Shown in pieces: positions 5,977 through 14,991 of a DNA stretch of 36,477 nucleotides. The stretch lies in the IMG/VR virus record IMGVR_UViG_3300046777_001266, positions 1 to 36,477 of that record; one strand, 5' to 3'. The position numbers and the translations under genes are program-made. Numbering within the stretch: the first letter of the stretch is position 1; each line of letters begins with the position of its first letter. The stretch is from a virus. Under the pieces are notes generated by a model that was not told where the DNA came from, searched no databases, and saw only the letters and a list, made by a program, of their open reading frames with translations.

Positions 5977-7722
5977 ATGAGCTACTCACTAACTGACTAT
6001 AGTGCTACGGAAGTAGAATTAAATGATGGCATCAATAGCTATTATTACAAGAAATGCTATTGCTCAGTAGAGTTGCAAGGTGAGTACATTGTATTCACAT
6101 CTCACAAGGTTGAGAACAATGCTTATCGCCAATCATGGACAGTAGCATATACTGACTTCACTACTCCAACAGGATCAGCGGCTACAGTACTTGCAGCCAT
6201 TAAGACTATCATTGAGAACTATGCAGGAGGAGGCACAGGTGGAGGAGGTATTCAACACGCTACAGCTTCAGGAACTGATACATATACTGCATCGATTACT
6301 GGTGTAACAAGTTATGCTGATGGAGATTCTTATTTGATTAGATTTACTAATGGTAACACAACAGGTGCAACGCTAAACATTAACTCACTTGGAGCGATTG
6401 ACTTATATCGTAACAATGATGGAGCAGTGATAGGCGGAGATATAGAAGATGGCTCTGAGATGTTAGTAGTGTACAACTCAAGTGTGCCATCCTTCCAATG
6501 CATCGGAACAAGTCCGAATACTATCTTAGCATATGTTACTAATGCAGACTCAGTAAGCATAACGAAAGGAATGCCTGTTTATGCATTTGGAGGAACAGGC
6601 GATAGAATGACTGTTAAGCGTGCTTATAATACTGGAGATAGCACATCAGCACAGACAGTAGGATTAGTAATGTCTACATCTATTGCAGCAGGGCAGAAAG
6701 GATTTATTATGCTTCAAGGATTGCTTGATGGATTGAGCACTTTACCAACTTCAACTTGGGCGGATGGAGATGCAGTTTATTTAGGTGCAACAGCTGGAAG
6801 CATCACTAAGACTAAGCCTTATGCTCCTAATCATTTAGTGTATTTAGGTTTCGTAACAACTGCAAGTCCAGGTGCTGCAGGTCGTATGTATGTAAGAATT
6901 CAGAATGGCTATGAGTTAGATGAATTGCATAATGTACAAGCACAGAGTCCAAACAACAAGGACACTATCTACTTTGATTCCGCAGATAGCCAATGGAAGA
7001 CAGCATCACTTACAACTATATTAGGCTACACTCCTGCTAATGCATCGACAGCAGTTACATCTGTAACAGGTACGAGTCCTGTAGTATCGAGTGGTGGAAC
7101 TACTCCTGCGATTAGCATTCCAGTAGCTACATCAAGTGCTGATGGATATTTGTCCTCCACTAATTGGTCAACATTTAATAGTAAGATGACTGGCTTTATG
7201 CAGTATCGAAAAGCTGGTAGATGGTTTACTAATGGTATCTTCAATCCGCAAGGCTCTGCATTCACTAATGTGGCTAACACTATTCGATATGTACCTTTTT
7301 ATATTGATCAGGATATTACAGTTACAAGAATGGGCATAAATGTAGTTACTGCTGGAGCTGCATCATCTACATGCAGACTAGGTATTTATACGAATGACTC
7401 AACTACTACTCAACCTTCAACAAGGTTAGTAGATACTGGAACTATTGACTTAGTGGCAACAGGTCCAAAGTCAGTAACAGGATTATCAGTGGCATTGACT
7501 AAAGGTTTATATTGGATGGCTTACTTTGGGAATTCAGCATCAGGATCAATCACAGCAGTAGGTGCTAACTTTGTCTTTGATGTTAAAGGCCAAGCTAATA
7601 TAGCTGCGATAGGATTTGTTGGATTCAACCAATCCTTAGCATATACAACTTTGCCTGCAAGTGCAGGAACAATTACTGAAGTGAACGGAACTTCAACAGT
7701 TGGAATTTTCTATTACTATTAA
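5977..7722 (+). CDS. Tail fibre / receptor-binding protein (probable)
   Basis: A 581-residue protein. Residues 1-85 form an N-terminal domain, followed by a glycine-rich hinge (GGGTGGGG). A long Thr/Ser/Gly/Ala-rich beta region includes ITKGMPVYAFGGTGDRMTV, LQGLLDGLSTLP and WADGDAVYLGATAG, segments often seen in phage tail fibres. LGYTPAN and SADGYLSSTNWSTFNSK (about 350-406) resemble the repeat linkers before receptor-binding tips. The last ~170 residues are probably the globular tip that contacts the host. No catalytic motif is visible. Trimeric assembly is likely for such proteins but cannot be seen here. It is followed by a small protein that may be a partner. Confidence 0.7.
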   Translation: MSYSLTDYSATEVELNDGINSYYYKKCYCSVELQGEYIVFTSHKVENNAYRQSWTVAYTDFTTPTGSAATVLAAIKTIIENYAGGGTGGGGIQHATASGTDTYTASITGVTSYADGDSYLIRFTNGNTTGATLNINSLGAIDLYRNNDGAVIGGDIEDGSEMLVVYNSSVPSFQCIGTSPNTILAYVTNADSVSITKGMPVYAFGGTGDRMTVKRAYNTGDSTSAQTVGLVMSTSIAAGQKGFIMLQGLLDGLSTLPTSTWADGDAVYLGATAGSITKTKPYAPNHLVYLGFVTTASPGAAGRMYVRIQNGYELDELHNVQAQSPNNKDTIYFDSADSQWKTASLTTILGYTPANASTAVTSVTGTSPVVSSGGTTPAISIPVATSSADGYLSSTNWSTFNSKMTGFMQYRKAGRWFTNGIFNPQGSAFTNVANTIRYVPFYIDQDITVTRMGINVVTAGAASSTCRLGIYTNDSTTTQPSTRLVDTGTIDLVATGPKSVTGLSVALTKGLYWMAYFGNSASGSITAVGANFVFDVKGQANIAAIGFVGFNQSLAYTTLPASAGTITEVNGTSTVGIFYYY

Positions 7723-7723
7723 C

Positions 7724-8023
7724 ATGGGAAAAGAGATAGAATACGAATGGATTAGCGATGGAGTGAATCAAGAGATATCATCCATCTTAGTACCTGATAT
7801 CGGACTTGAGTTATCAGGATTTGCAGACTTAACTAATGGCAAAGTAACAGTAAATTGTTATCATGCCGGTAAGGCTGTTATCTTAACGAGAAATCAGGAT
7901 AATACTTCTGCAATAGGTAACTTATACATCTATGCTCCAGCAACTATTGATCAAGTTAGTTTCGAGATACGCAGTACGAATGCTTCCGATAATGGAACAG
8001 TATTTTGGCAAATTGTAGAATAA
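7724..8023 (+). CDS. Small beta protein beside the fibre gene
   Basis: A 99-residue protein starting MGKEIEYEW. I prefer the ATG at 7724 over a TTG at 7700 because it follows the fibre stop directly (TAACATG). The sequence is beta-rich and acidic, with patterns such as GLELSGFADLTNGKVTV and ATIDQVSFEIRST, and has one cysteine. It could be a fibre-associated or decoration protein. I do not recognise the family. Confidence 0.5.
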   Translation: MGKEIEYEWISDGVNQEISSILVPDIGLELSGFADLTNGKVTVNCYHAGKAVILTRNQDNTSAIGNLYIYAPATIDQVSFEIRSTNASDNGTVFWQIVE

Positions 8024-8027
8024 GATA

Positions 8028-8165
8028 ATGGCAAAGGCAATTAAGGTTGTATCTTTATACAGGAAGAAAGCAAAGGTCCAAAGACCAGGAAAGCATTCTA
8101 AAAAAAGGAGCAGTAAGCTCAAAACAAGTAAGCATTATGTGAAACTCTCAAGAGGTCAAGGTTAA
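8028..8165 (+). CDS. Small highly basic protein before tape measure
   Basis: A 45-residue protein (starts MAKAIKVVSLYRKKAKVQRP, ends KLSRGQG) rich in Lys, Arg and Ser. The stop overlaps the tape measure start (TAATG at 8163-8167), so the two are translationally coupled. I have seen similar short basic proteins, with a YRKKxKVxRPGxHxK core, in Bacteroidota phages, always without a known role. DNA or RNA binding is a guess from charge. The tight coupling and regular codon pattern make it a credible gene. Confidence 0.55.
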   Translation: MAKAIKVVSLYRKKAKVQRPGKHSKKRSSKLKTSKHYVKLSRGQG

Positions 8166-10615
8166 TGGAAACAGTCAAGATAGTATTTGACATTGATAGT
8201 AAGGATGTCAAAACTACAACCGATGAGTTAAAAGCTCTGAATAAAGTTACTAATGAAGAAGTAGCTTCACTCGACAAGCTATCTCAATCAGCAGAAGATG
8301 CTGGAGATGGCTTTGTTAGTTTACGAACACAAGTCAAGCAAGCCAAAGAAGAGGCTCAGAAGGCAGCGGAGAAGTATGGAGAATTCAGTAAGGAAGCCAA
8401 TGCAGCGAGAGTTAAAGCTGGAGCACTTGCTGATCAGATGGGCGATTTGAATCGCCAGGTTAACTTATTGAATCCTGAAGCAAAGGCTAAAGCGTTTAGC
8501 AATCTTGCACAAGGAGTAGTAGGTGCGTTTAGTATTGCTACTGGTGCATTACAAGCCTTTGGAGTGAAGAATAAGGAAGTTGAGGAGCTTGCTATGAAAT
8601 TGCAAGCAGCCTTGAATATTACGCAAGGTATTGCTTCTATTGGTAATCTTAAAGAAGCTTTACAAGATGTAAAAGTAGTTCTTGGATTTACTACAGTAGC
8701 ACAGGAAGGATTAACTACTGCAAAAGAAGTAGATATTGCTGTAACTAATGCTGGTACTGCAGCAAATAAAACATTTATTGCATCCTTAGCAACCAATCCA
8801 ATCTTTTTAGTTGTGGCTGCTATTGGAGCACTTGCTGCAGCTTATATTACTTTGAATGATCAAACTAAATCTGCTATCTTAAATGAGCAGGAATTAGCTG
8901 ATTTAAAAAAGAAAACTGTCCAATTAAAAGATAAAGAAAAGCAAACTGAAATTGATTTATTAGTTGCAAGAGGTAAAGCTAATGGAGGTATAACTAAACA
9001 AGAAGGTGAACGAAGAAAAATTGAATTAAAAAGAATTGAAGATACTAAAACTTTAAGAGAAGAAATTGCAAAATTAGATGCACAAGAAAAAAAGGCTTTT
9101 GATGATGCAAAAAAGAAAGCTGATTTAGATCCTATAATTGCAAAAGAACAATTAAAAAATGCTCAAGAATTAAGCAAAAAAATAGCTAAAACTCGTCAAG
9201 CATATCAAGAACAAATAACTACAATTGATAAAACTGCTGCTAATGAAAGAAAGCAACAAGATATTGATGAGTTAAATGAAAAAAATGCTAATCAAGAGAA
9301 ATCTGATAATGAAGCAGATGCAAAAAGAAAAGCAGCATTAGCAAAACAAAAACAATTAAATGACCAGCAGAAAGCAGAGCGTGAAAAGCAATATAATGAA
9401 GAACTTGCTTTAAGAAAATTAGAGCAACAAGGAGTTATTGATGGTTTAAAAACGGAAGAAGAAAAGATTGCTAAGCAAAGAGAATTTAATGAATCTAATT
9501 TAAAATTCAGTAAAGATTATTATGAAGAAGTAGGAAGGTCAGCAACTGAAGTTAAAATATTAGAGCAAAACTTTGCTAATGATCAAGCTGCTTTACTTGA
9601 TAAAGAAGTTAAATTAAGAGAACAAAAAAATGCTAAAGTACTTGAAGCTGAAAAGAATCTACAAAAAGCTTTATTAGATTTAGCATTAGCACAAGAAACT
9701 GATCCTTTGAAGCGTGCTCAAATCATCAATGATGCAAAGGAAAAAGAAATAGATAATCAATTATCATTAGTTGAGAAAGGAAGTAAAGAAGAGCAAGCAT
9801 TAATAGCTGATAAAGCAAGGTTTGAAATTGAAGCACAAAAAAGAATAGCAGATGCTCAAGTTGAAGCTAATAAAAATGCTAATGATCAAATAAAAAAGGA
9901 TGATGCAAAAACAGCAGAAGAAAGAAAAGCAATTATTGCAGGAGCTCTTGAAGTTGCAGCTTTTGCTGGTCAGACTTTATTAGAAGAATCTAATAGACAA
10001 TCACAAGAAGAACTTGCTACTTTAGAAGATCAAAAGAATAAGAAGATTGTTAGTGAGAAGGAATACCAGCGTAGATTAAAAGAGATTAAAAATAAACAAG
10101 CACAGGATGCTAAAAAAGCTGCTATTTATCAAGCAACACTTGACTTAAGTGCAGCGTTAATTAATGCTTTAACATTCAAACCTGCTGAAGCTATTCCTGC
10201 AGCCTTAATCTTTGCATCAGTTTTAGCTGCTGCTAATCTTGCTAAAATCATTGCTACTCCTATTCCTAAATTCCAAAAAGGAACTTTATCAGTACCTGGT
10301 ATTGATATGGGCAGAGATAGCGTACATGCAATGTTACAACCTGGAGAGGCAGTTATTCCAGTATCTACTAATCGTGCATATCATCCGACTATCAAAGCCA
10401 TCTACGAGAAGAAGATTAGTCCATCAGAAATCAATAACTTTGTGATGAGCAGAACTTCATCAGGTGGCCGACAATCATTAACTGCTTCCGTAGATACATA
10501 CGCATTGAGCAGAGCATTAGGAAAGAATAAGACAGTCGAAGTAGGTAATGCTGGGATGATAGGTAGAGCGATGGCAAAAGAATTATTAAGAGGTCAAAAC
10601 CTTAGAAGATCATGA
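8165..10615 (+). CDS. Tail tape measure protein
   Basis: An 816-residue protein that should set tail length and be ejected ahead of the DNA. Residues 1-110 are helical. A hydrophobic segment lies at about 210-230 (NPIFLVVAAIGALAAAYITL) and another Ala-rich one at about 655-690. Between them is a long charged coiled coil (about 240-640), full of Lys, Glu, Gln and Ala. Near 700-735 is the typical C-terminal motif KFQKGTLSVPG...LQPGEAVIP. From the size, the tail would be short to medium. The middle of the gene (about 8870-9990) is strongly A-rich compared with both ends. The ATG is coupled to the preceding small gene. Confidence 0.85.
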   Translation: METVKIVFDIDSKDVKTTTDELKALNKVTNEEVASLDKLSQSAEDAGDGFVSLRTQVKQAKEEAQKAAEKYGEFSKEANAARVKAGALADQMGDLNRQVNLLNPEAKAKAFSNLAQGVVGAFSIATGALQAFGVKNKEVEELAMKLQAALNITQGIASIGNLKEALQDVKVVLGFTTVAQEGLTTAKEVDIAVTNAGTAANKTFIASLATNPIFLVVAAIGALAAAYITLNDQTKSAILNEQELADLKKKTVQLKDKEKQTEIDLLVARGKANGGITKQEGERRKIELKRIEDTKTLREEIAKLDAQEKKAFDDAKKKADLDPIIAKEQLKNAQELSKKIAKTRQAYQEQITTIDKTAANERKQQDIDELNEKNANQEKSDNEADAKRKAALAKQKQLNDQQKAEREKQYNEELALRKLEQQGVIDGLKTEEEKIAKQREFNESNLKFSKDYYEEVGRSATEVKILEQNFANDQAALLDKEVKLREQKNAKVLEAEKNLQKALLDLALAQETDPLKRAQIINDAKEKEIDNQLSLVEKGSKEEQALIADKARFEIEAQKRIADAQVEANKNANDQIKKDDAKTAEERKAIIAGALEVAAFAGQTLLEESNRQSQEELATLEDQKNKKIVSEKEYQRRLKEIKNKQAQDAKKAAIYQATLDLSAALINALTFKPAEAIPAALIFASVLAAANLAKIIATPIPKFQKGTLSVPGIDMGRDSVHAMLQPGEAVIPVSTNRAYHPTIKAIYEKKISPSEINNFVMSRTSSGGRQSLTASVDTYALSRALGKNKTVEVGNAGMIGRAMAKELLRGQNLRRS

Positions 10616-12546
10616 TGCAGTTTCTTTTAGATGATATAATATTTGATGCTCCCAAAGGTTGGGAAGATATTGAAACAACTATCAAGCGAGATTTTGAATA
10701 TAACTCAGTACTTGCGAATCAAGATACTGATGTCGATTTCACTGGAGAAGCTTATGATTATTTATACACAAAGCTCCGCACTGATGGCTATTGCACTAAG
10801 ATTAAGTTTGAAGTAAGAATAAGTACTGATGGAATCACTTACCGTACATTATTGCGTGGTAACTTATTTATGTCAGACATCCAATTTAATGAGAGGACTT
10901 GCACTGCTACAGTAAAGATTGAGGACAACTCTTATTATGCGATGATCAATAATAATAAGAGCATCAGCACTGCATTAGATACTGGCAGAAGTAAGAATGG
11001 AGTAGCTATTACAGTACCTCCAGTGTATGAAGTTGACTTTAGAAATATTTTAAGTTTAGCAGTTGCTCAAACAGTAAATTGTTATCGAGTATATGATGTC
11101 TTTGAATATATTATTAAGTTCATGAGTGATGGAAGGCTTCAATTTACATCTGATTACTTACAGACAACTTCCTTTACTGATGAGATGGAAGGCTCACTAT
11201 TGGGTTATGGATGGAAAGGTCTATGCATTACTACTGGTATAAATATTAGAATAGGTACAACGGTAAATGACTTTAGTCAATCGCAGTTCAGCTTTGATGA
11301 TTTATTCAAAGAGATTAATCGCAGGATTCCATTAGTGATGATTGTTGAAAATCCTTATGGAGAATATCCTACTATTAGAATTGAGAATAGAGATTATCAA
11401 TATACTAATGCGAATATCTTTACTGCATCGGATGTTTATGAAGTAATCAGCAAAGTAGATACTAAAAGTATATACGCTAAAGTCAATGTAGGAAGTAGTG
11501 TAGTAACTGATCAAGGATTATTTCCAGAGCAGATTCACTTCTTTGGATTTGGTACTGAAGAATATATTGTACAAGGAGAATGTAATATTGATACAACACT
11601 TGAGTTAGGCACTGATTGGGCCACATCCAGCAATGTAATTTGTCAACAGCTAAATGGATTCCAAGATTATGATAGTAATCTATTTTTGGTTGAAACGGAA
11701 TATTTCTCTCCTACATCAGGCCAAACATGGAACTATAATAATTTAGGTTTAATAGTGCCTCCTGTGCCTCAGTATTACAATACTAACCTTACTAATAGCT
11801 ATATTCTTAACCGATATCGTGGAGGACTTCCAGGCGATTTAGTTCAATACACAGGAGTGAAAGGAGATGGAGAATTTCAAGCTACTGAGCTTACATCATA
11901 TCCAATGAATATTCCTTTTTTTACTGCAATGAACTTTTCTAATGTAATTTTTAATAATGGAGGTTATTATAATGGATTAAATACATTTACTGCTCCAATA
12001 TCAGGAGTTTATACTTTTGAAATTAAACATTCAATTACAAGTACTGGATATACATCTGCATTGCAAAGTATTACTTATACAATAAGAGCCTTCATATATG
12101 ATGCAGGTGGAACAGTTCAAAGTAATAATATATTTGGGAATGTTCATACATTAAATCAAGCAAATCCAAATAGAACTCATATTGATACAGGATCTTTGAT
12201 TTTAAATGATGGCTGGTATGTAAAATTCTTTCTTTTTGCTACTGCTTCAATACCTGCAATTACTGCTCAAATTGAAACTAATTCATCATTAGAATGCGTG
12301 GATAATTCAATTGGTGGAGGTATCTTTGTAAAAGTAGATAATGCTGATATTCCGTTATATCTTTATGAGATGGAGTATCCAATGTGTCAAGATGATTTCG
12401 ATATCATTATGGCAAACACAGTCGGAACAGTGCAATTTAACATGAATGGTCAGCCTTATCGCAGAGGATGGATATCGGAACTAACCTATAACCATACAAG
12501 AGGAATGGCTACTATTAAATTAATAAGTAAGAATAATGGCAATTAG
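10612..12546 (+). CDS. Distal tail / baseplate protein (probable)
   Basis: A 644-residue protein following the tape measure with ATGA overlap, the usual place of distal tail or tail-associated proteins. The N-terminus (MMQFLLDDIIFDAPKGWEDI) and the repeated beta pattern suggest a hub-like protein. Around residues 440-560 there is a probable TNF/C1q-like beta domain (FTAPISGVYTFEIKHSIT and later strands), a motif seen in receptor-binding or collar proteins. The C-terminus is beta-rich. I see no lytic motif. Position supports a tail-tip role well; the exact type of protein does not follow from sequence alone. Confidence 0.65.
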   Translation: MMQFLLDDIIFDAPKGWEDIETTIKRDFEYNSVLANQDTDVDFTGEAYDYLYTKLRTDGYCTKIKFEVRISTDGITYRTLLRGNLFMSDIQFNERTCTATVKIEDNSYYAMINNNKSISTALDTGRSKNGVAITVPPVYEVDFRNILSLAVAQTVNCYRVYDVFEYIIKFMSDGRLQFTSDYLQTTSFTDEMEGSLLGYGWKGLCITTGINIRIGTTVNDFSQSQFSFDDLFKEINRRIPLVMIVENPYGEYPTIRIENRDYQYTNANIFTASDVYEVISKVDTKSIYAKVNVGSSVVTDQGLFPEQIHFFGFGTEEYIVQGECNIDTTLELGTDWATSSNVICQQLNGFQDYDSNLFLVETEYFSPTSGQTWNYNNLGLIVPPVPQYYNTNLTNSYILNRYRGGLPGDLVQYTGVKGDGEFQATELTSYPMNIPFFTAMNFSNVIFNNGGYYNGLNTFTAPISGVYTFEIKHSITSTGYTSALQSITYTIRAFIYDAGGTVQSNNIFGNVHTLNQANPNRTHIDTGSLILNDGWYVKFFLFATASIPAITAQIETNSSLECVDNSIGGGIFVKVDNADIPLYLYEMEYPMCQDDFDIIMANTVGTVQFNMNGQPYRRGWISELTYNHTRGMATIKLISKNNGN

Positions 12547-14167
12547 TTTTATACCTAACCAACCAATATTATTTGAAGATCCTTTATTTGCAGGTCAGCC
12601 TTGTTTAAATAATGATACGAGAGCCTATGCACAGCTTGCACAAACTGGAGATACTACTTGCATTCAGTTTATGAATGATCCTGTAGGAACAACTTATGCT
12701 TGTGATATGACTACATTTAGTGATGTAGCTACTAATGGAAGTTTTGCATCTGATTTAACTAGTTGGACTGAATATGATTTTTCAACAGGACTGCCAACAG
12801 GTGGAGGTACATGGTCTTGGACAGTAGATGGAGCTACATCAGATCCTCTTTCATCTAATATTGGATTATATCAAACTATACCTGGCGGAATTGGCAACAT
12901 ATTTCTAGTTAGTTTTGAATTTACTTATGATAATGGCGGAGATTTTAAAATAGGATTTGGCAACTCTACAACTAATTCATGGAACTGGGTTAACTTATTA
13001 AACAACTTTGAAACTAATATTGATGGAAGAAGATGTTTAATAATTAGTTCTTATATTAATTTAGATTTTGCTTTTTATTGTGATAATTCAACAGTTACAA
13101 TAAAAAATATAGTCATTAGAGATATTACACCAGCACAATGTATAGTTCCTAATAATAACTATAATTATCATTGGACTTATGTAGAATCAATAAATGGATG
13201 GCAAAAGATAGATGGATCAGCAGCTACTGCATATCCATTAACAATTTTTAGTAATCTACCTACTGCAACGGATTATAAATTAAGTTACAAGGTAACTAAT
13301 ATGCCTGAAGATACGGTTGCATATATGGAGATTCAAGATAGCACGAATGCAACATTAGCAAAGACTTATTTGAATGGAGAATTTGCAGAGTACTTTACAT
13401 ATACAGGACCAACAGCACAACCTTTTATCTTGGCTAATCCTGAAGCACAGAACGGAGTTATTTATGACATTAAGTTTGAAGAGATGTGCTATGATCAGCG
13501 TATATCAGTCACTTATCCTGATGGCTCTCCAGCTTCAATTTGGTATGATTCAAGTAGTGCTCAAAATCCAATCACATACTATAAAGATAGAATGATATGG
13601 TGCTTTGATTGGAATCTTTTAGAGAGTGCTGAATCACCAGGTCAGCCATTAAGCAGTGATTGCTACACTATCAGTATTGATGATCAATGTGCAAGCACTA
13701 CTACGCAATCTTATACTATTGTGAACTATAAAGCAACTGGAACACATGATTGCTCAGTAGTAGTGGAAGGCGATAATCAAGGTTATGCTTTTGATTTCTT
13801 CTTCAATGATCCAAGTACTTCCGTAGCATTTACTTTAAGACAGCGTTTAAGATTGCTTCAGTTCAATCCGATGTATCCTGTGAAAACAGAGCAGTATTTG
13901 TATTCTGATGGAACAATGAGCAGACCATTTGCTCAAAGTGGCAAAGTAAGAACTGCATGGTTTGACTATGTAGATGAGCCTACACACGATGTTATACGAC
14001 TTCAATTGTTATCAGATACATTGACTATAAGTGGAACTGAGTTCTTCTGCATTGCAGAGGATTATGAGCCTGAATGGGGCGAGAATGGTAAGTACAACCT
14101 TGCTCAATCGAAAGTGGCTCTAATGTCACAGAATGAGCCTACATTATACAATAAGAATTGCATATGA
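12536..14167 (+). CDS. Tail protein, carbohydrate-binding-like domain (probable)
   Basis: A 543-residue protein overlapping the preceding gene by 11 bases. Residues about 45-195 contain the pattern NGSFASDLTSWTEYDF...GLYQTIPGG...VSFEFTY, resembling carbohydrate-binding modules of the CBM4/9 or discoidin type. A second, related module may follow. The C-terminal part (about 330-543) has several cysteines and beta segments ending in QNEPTLYNKNCI. It probably belongs to the tail tip or adsorption apparatus and might bind host glycans. The CBM resemblance is by eye only. It is followed by a glycosyltransferase gene with a four-base overlap. Confidence 0.6.
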   Translation: MAISFIPNQPILFEDPLFAGQPCLNNDTRAYAQLAQTGDTTCIQFMNDPVGTTYACDMTTFSDVATNGSFASDLTSWTEYDFSTGLPTGGGTWSWTVDGATSDPLSSNIGLYQTIPGGIGNIFLVSFEFTYDNGGDFKIGFGNSTTNSWNWVNLLNNFETNIDGRRCLIISSYINLDFAFYCDNSTVTIKNIVIRDITPAQCIVPNNNYNYHWTYVESINGWQKIDGSAATAYPLTIFSNLPTATDYKLSYKVTNMPEDTVAYMEIQDSTNATLAKTYLNGEFAEYFTYTGPTAQPFILANPEAQNGVIYDIKFEEMCYDQRISVTYPDGSPASIWYDSSSAQNPITYYKDRMIWCFDWNLLESAESPGQPLSSDCYTISIDDQCASTTTQSYTIVNYKATGTHDCSVVVEGDNQGYAFDFFFNDPSTSVAFTLRQRLRLLQFNPMYPVKTEQYLYSDGTMSRPFAQSGKVRTAWFDYVDEPTHDVIRLQLLSDTLTISGTEFFCIAEDYEPEWGENGKYNLAQSKVALMSQNEPTLYNKNCI

Positions 14168-14991
14168 GAGGAATAGTAACAATAGCAATGAAGCATCCAT
14201 TGTATGGCAAGTATGCCTACAATCTTGCTTTATCAGCTAAGTCAGCAGATATGAATGTTCAGGTAGCAGTGATTGCTGATGAAGAAGGATTAAGACAATT
14301 GCATCCTGGACAAAGGATGATATTTGATCACATCATTGAGCCTAAGTCAGAGAAGCCATTAGTGAATAAGTTCTACCTTGCGGAATTAAGTCCATTTGAA
14401 GAAACCTTATTTGTAGATGCAGATATGATCTTCAGTCCGCTTGCAGACTTCAATGAGTTTTGGAACTCAATGAGTACGGTCCAATGGACTATGGCTAATC
14501 GTGGCAAGGATGATTTAGTTAAAGGAATCAGCGAATGGACCACAAAAGAAGATATTGCAGAGGCTTATGGAGAAGCAGAGCAATGGTATGATTTATCATC
14601 TGAATGGATTTACTTCAAGAAAAATGACTTAACTTATACTATCTTTGCTAATGCTGAGATGTACTACGATGATAATAAGTTAAAGGTGAGAGAATTTGCT
14701 GGAGATAGACCTGATGAGCCTTACTTTAATTTATCACTGATTAGCGTGAATCATCAGCCACATTTAGCACCATATCAGCCAACCTATTGGCAGCCTGCGA
14801 TGAAAGGATTCCCTGGACTCATGGCTATTAAGAAAGGTTGGATGGCTTTCAGTGTAGGAGGTAAAGTGATTCCTCAACAACAAATGCAAGTTTATGATGA
14901 GCTTGCGAAAAACGCATCCTTCAGGATGAACATGCCGAGCATGAAAATTGCTCAAAAGATAAACCAACTAAGTGAAAGAAAAGTAATTTAA
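14164..14991 (+). CDS. Glycosyltransferase, GT8-like GT-A fold
   Basis: A 275-residue protein. The chosen ATG at 14164 forms an ATGA with the preceding stop. A TTG two codons earlier is less likely. The segment LVNKFYLAELSPFEETLFVDADMIF (residues 66-90; the D85-A-D87 pair) matches the K...lfxDaD region of GT8-like transferases, where DxD holds metal and nucleotide-sugar. HQPHL and the C-terminal GKVIPQQ are less diagnostic. No membrane segment is present. It sits inside the structural operon between tail and portal genes, which suggests that a virion protein may be the acceptor; that is inference. It is a third glycosyltransferase in this phage and unlike the two at 310-1526. Confidence 0.7.
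   Translation: MRGIVTIAMKHPLYGKYAYNLALSAKSADMNVQVAVIADEEGLRQLHPGQRMIFDHIIEPKSEKPLVNKFYLAELSPFEETLFVDADMIFSPLADFNEFWNSMSTVQWTMANRGKDDLVKGISEWTTKEDIAEAYGEAEQWYDLSSEWIYFKKNDLTYTIFANAEMYYDDNKLKVREFAGDRPDEPYFNLSLISVNHQPHLAPYQPTYWQPAMKGFPGLMAIKKGWMAFSVGGKVIPQQQMQVYDELAKNASFRMNMPSMKIAQKINQLSERKVI

Noticed and set aside
8434-8796. A 120-residue frame on the - strand inside the tape measure
   Set aside because: Shadow of the Ala-rich region of the tape measure; no start context or neighbour.
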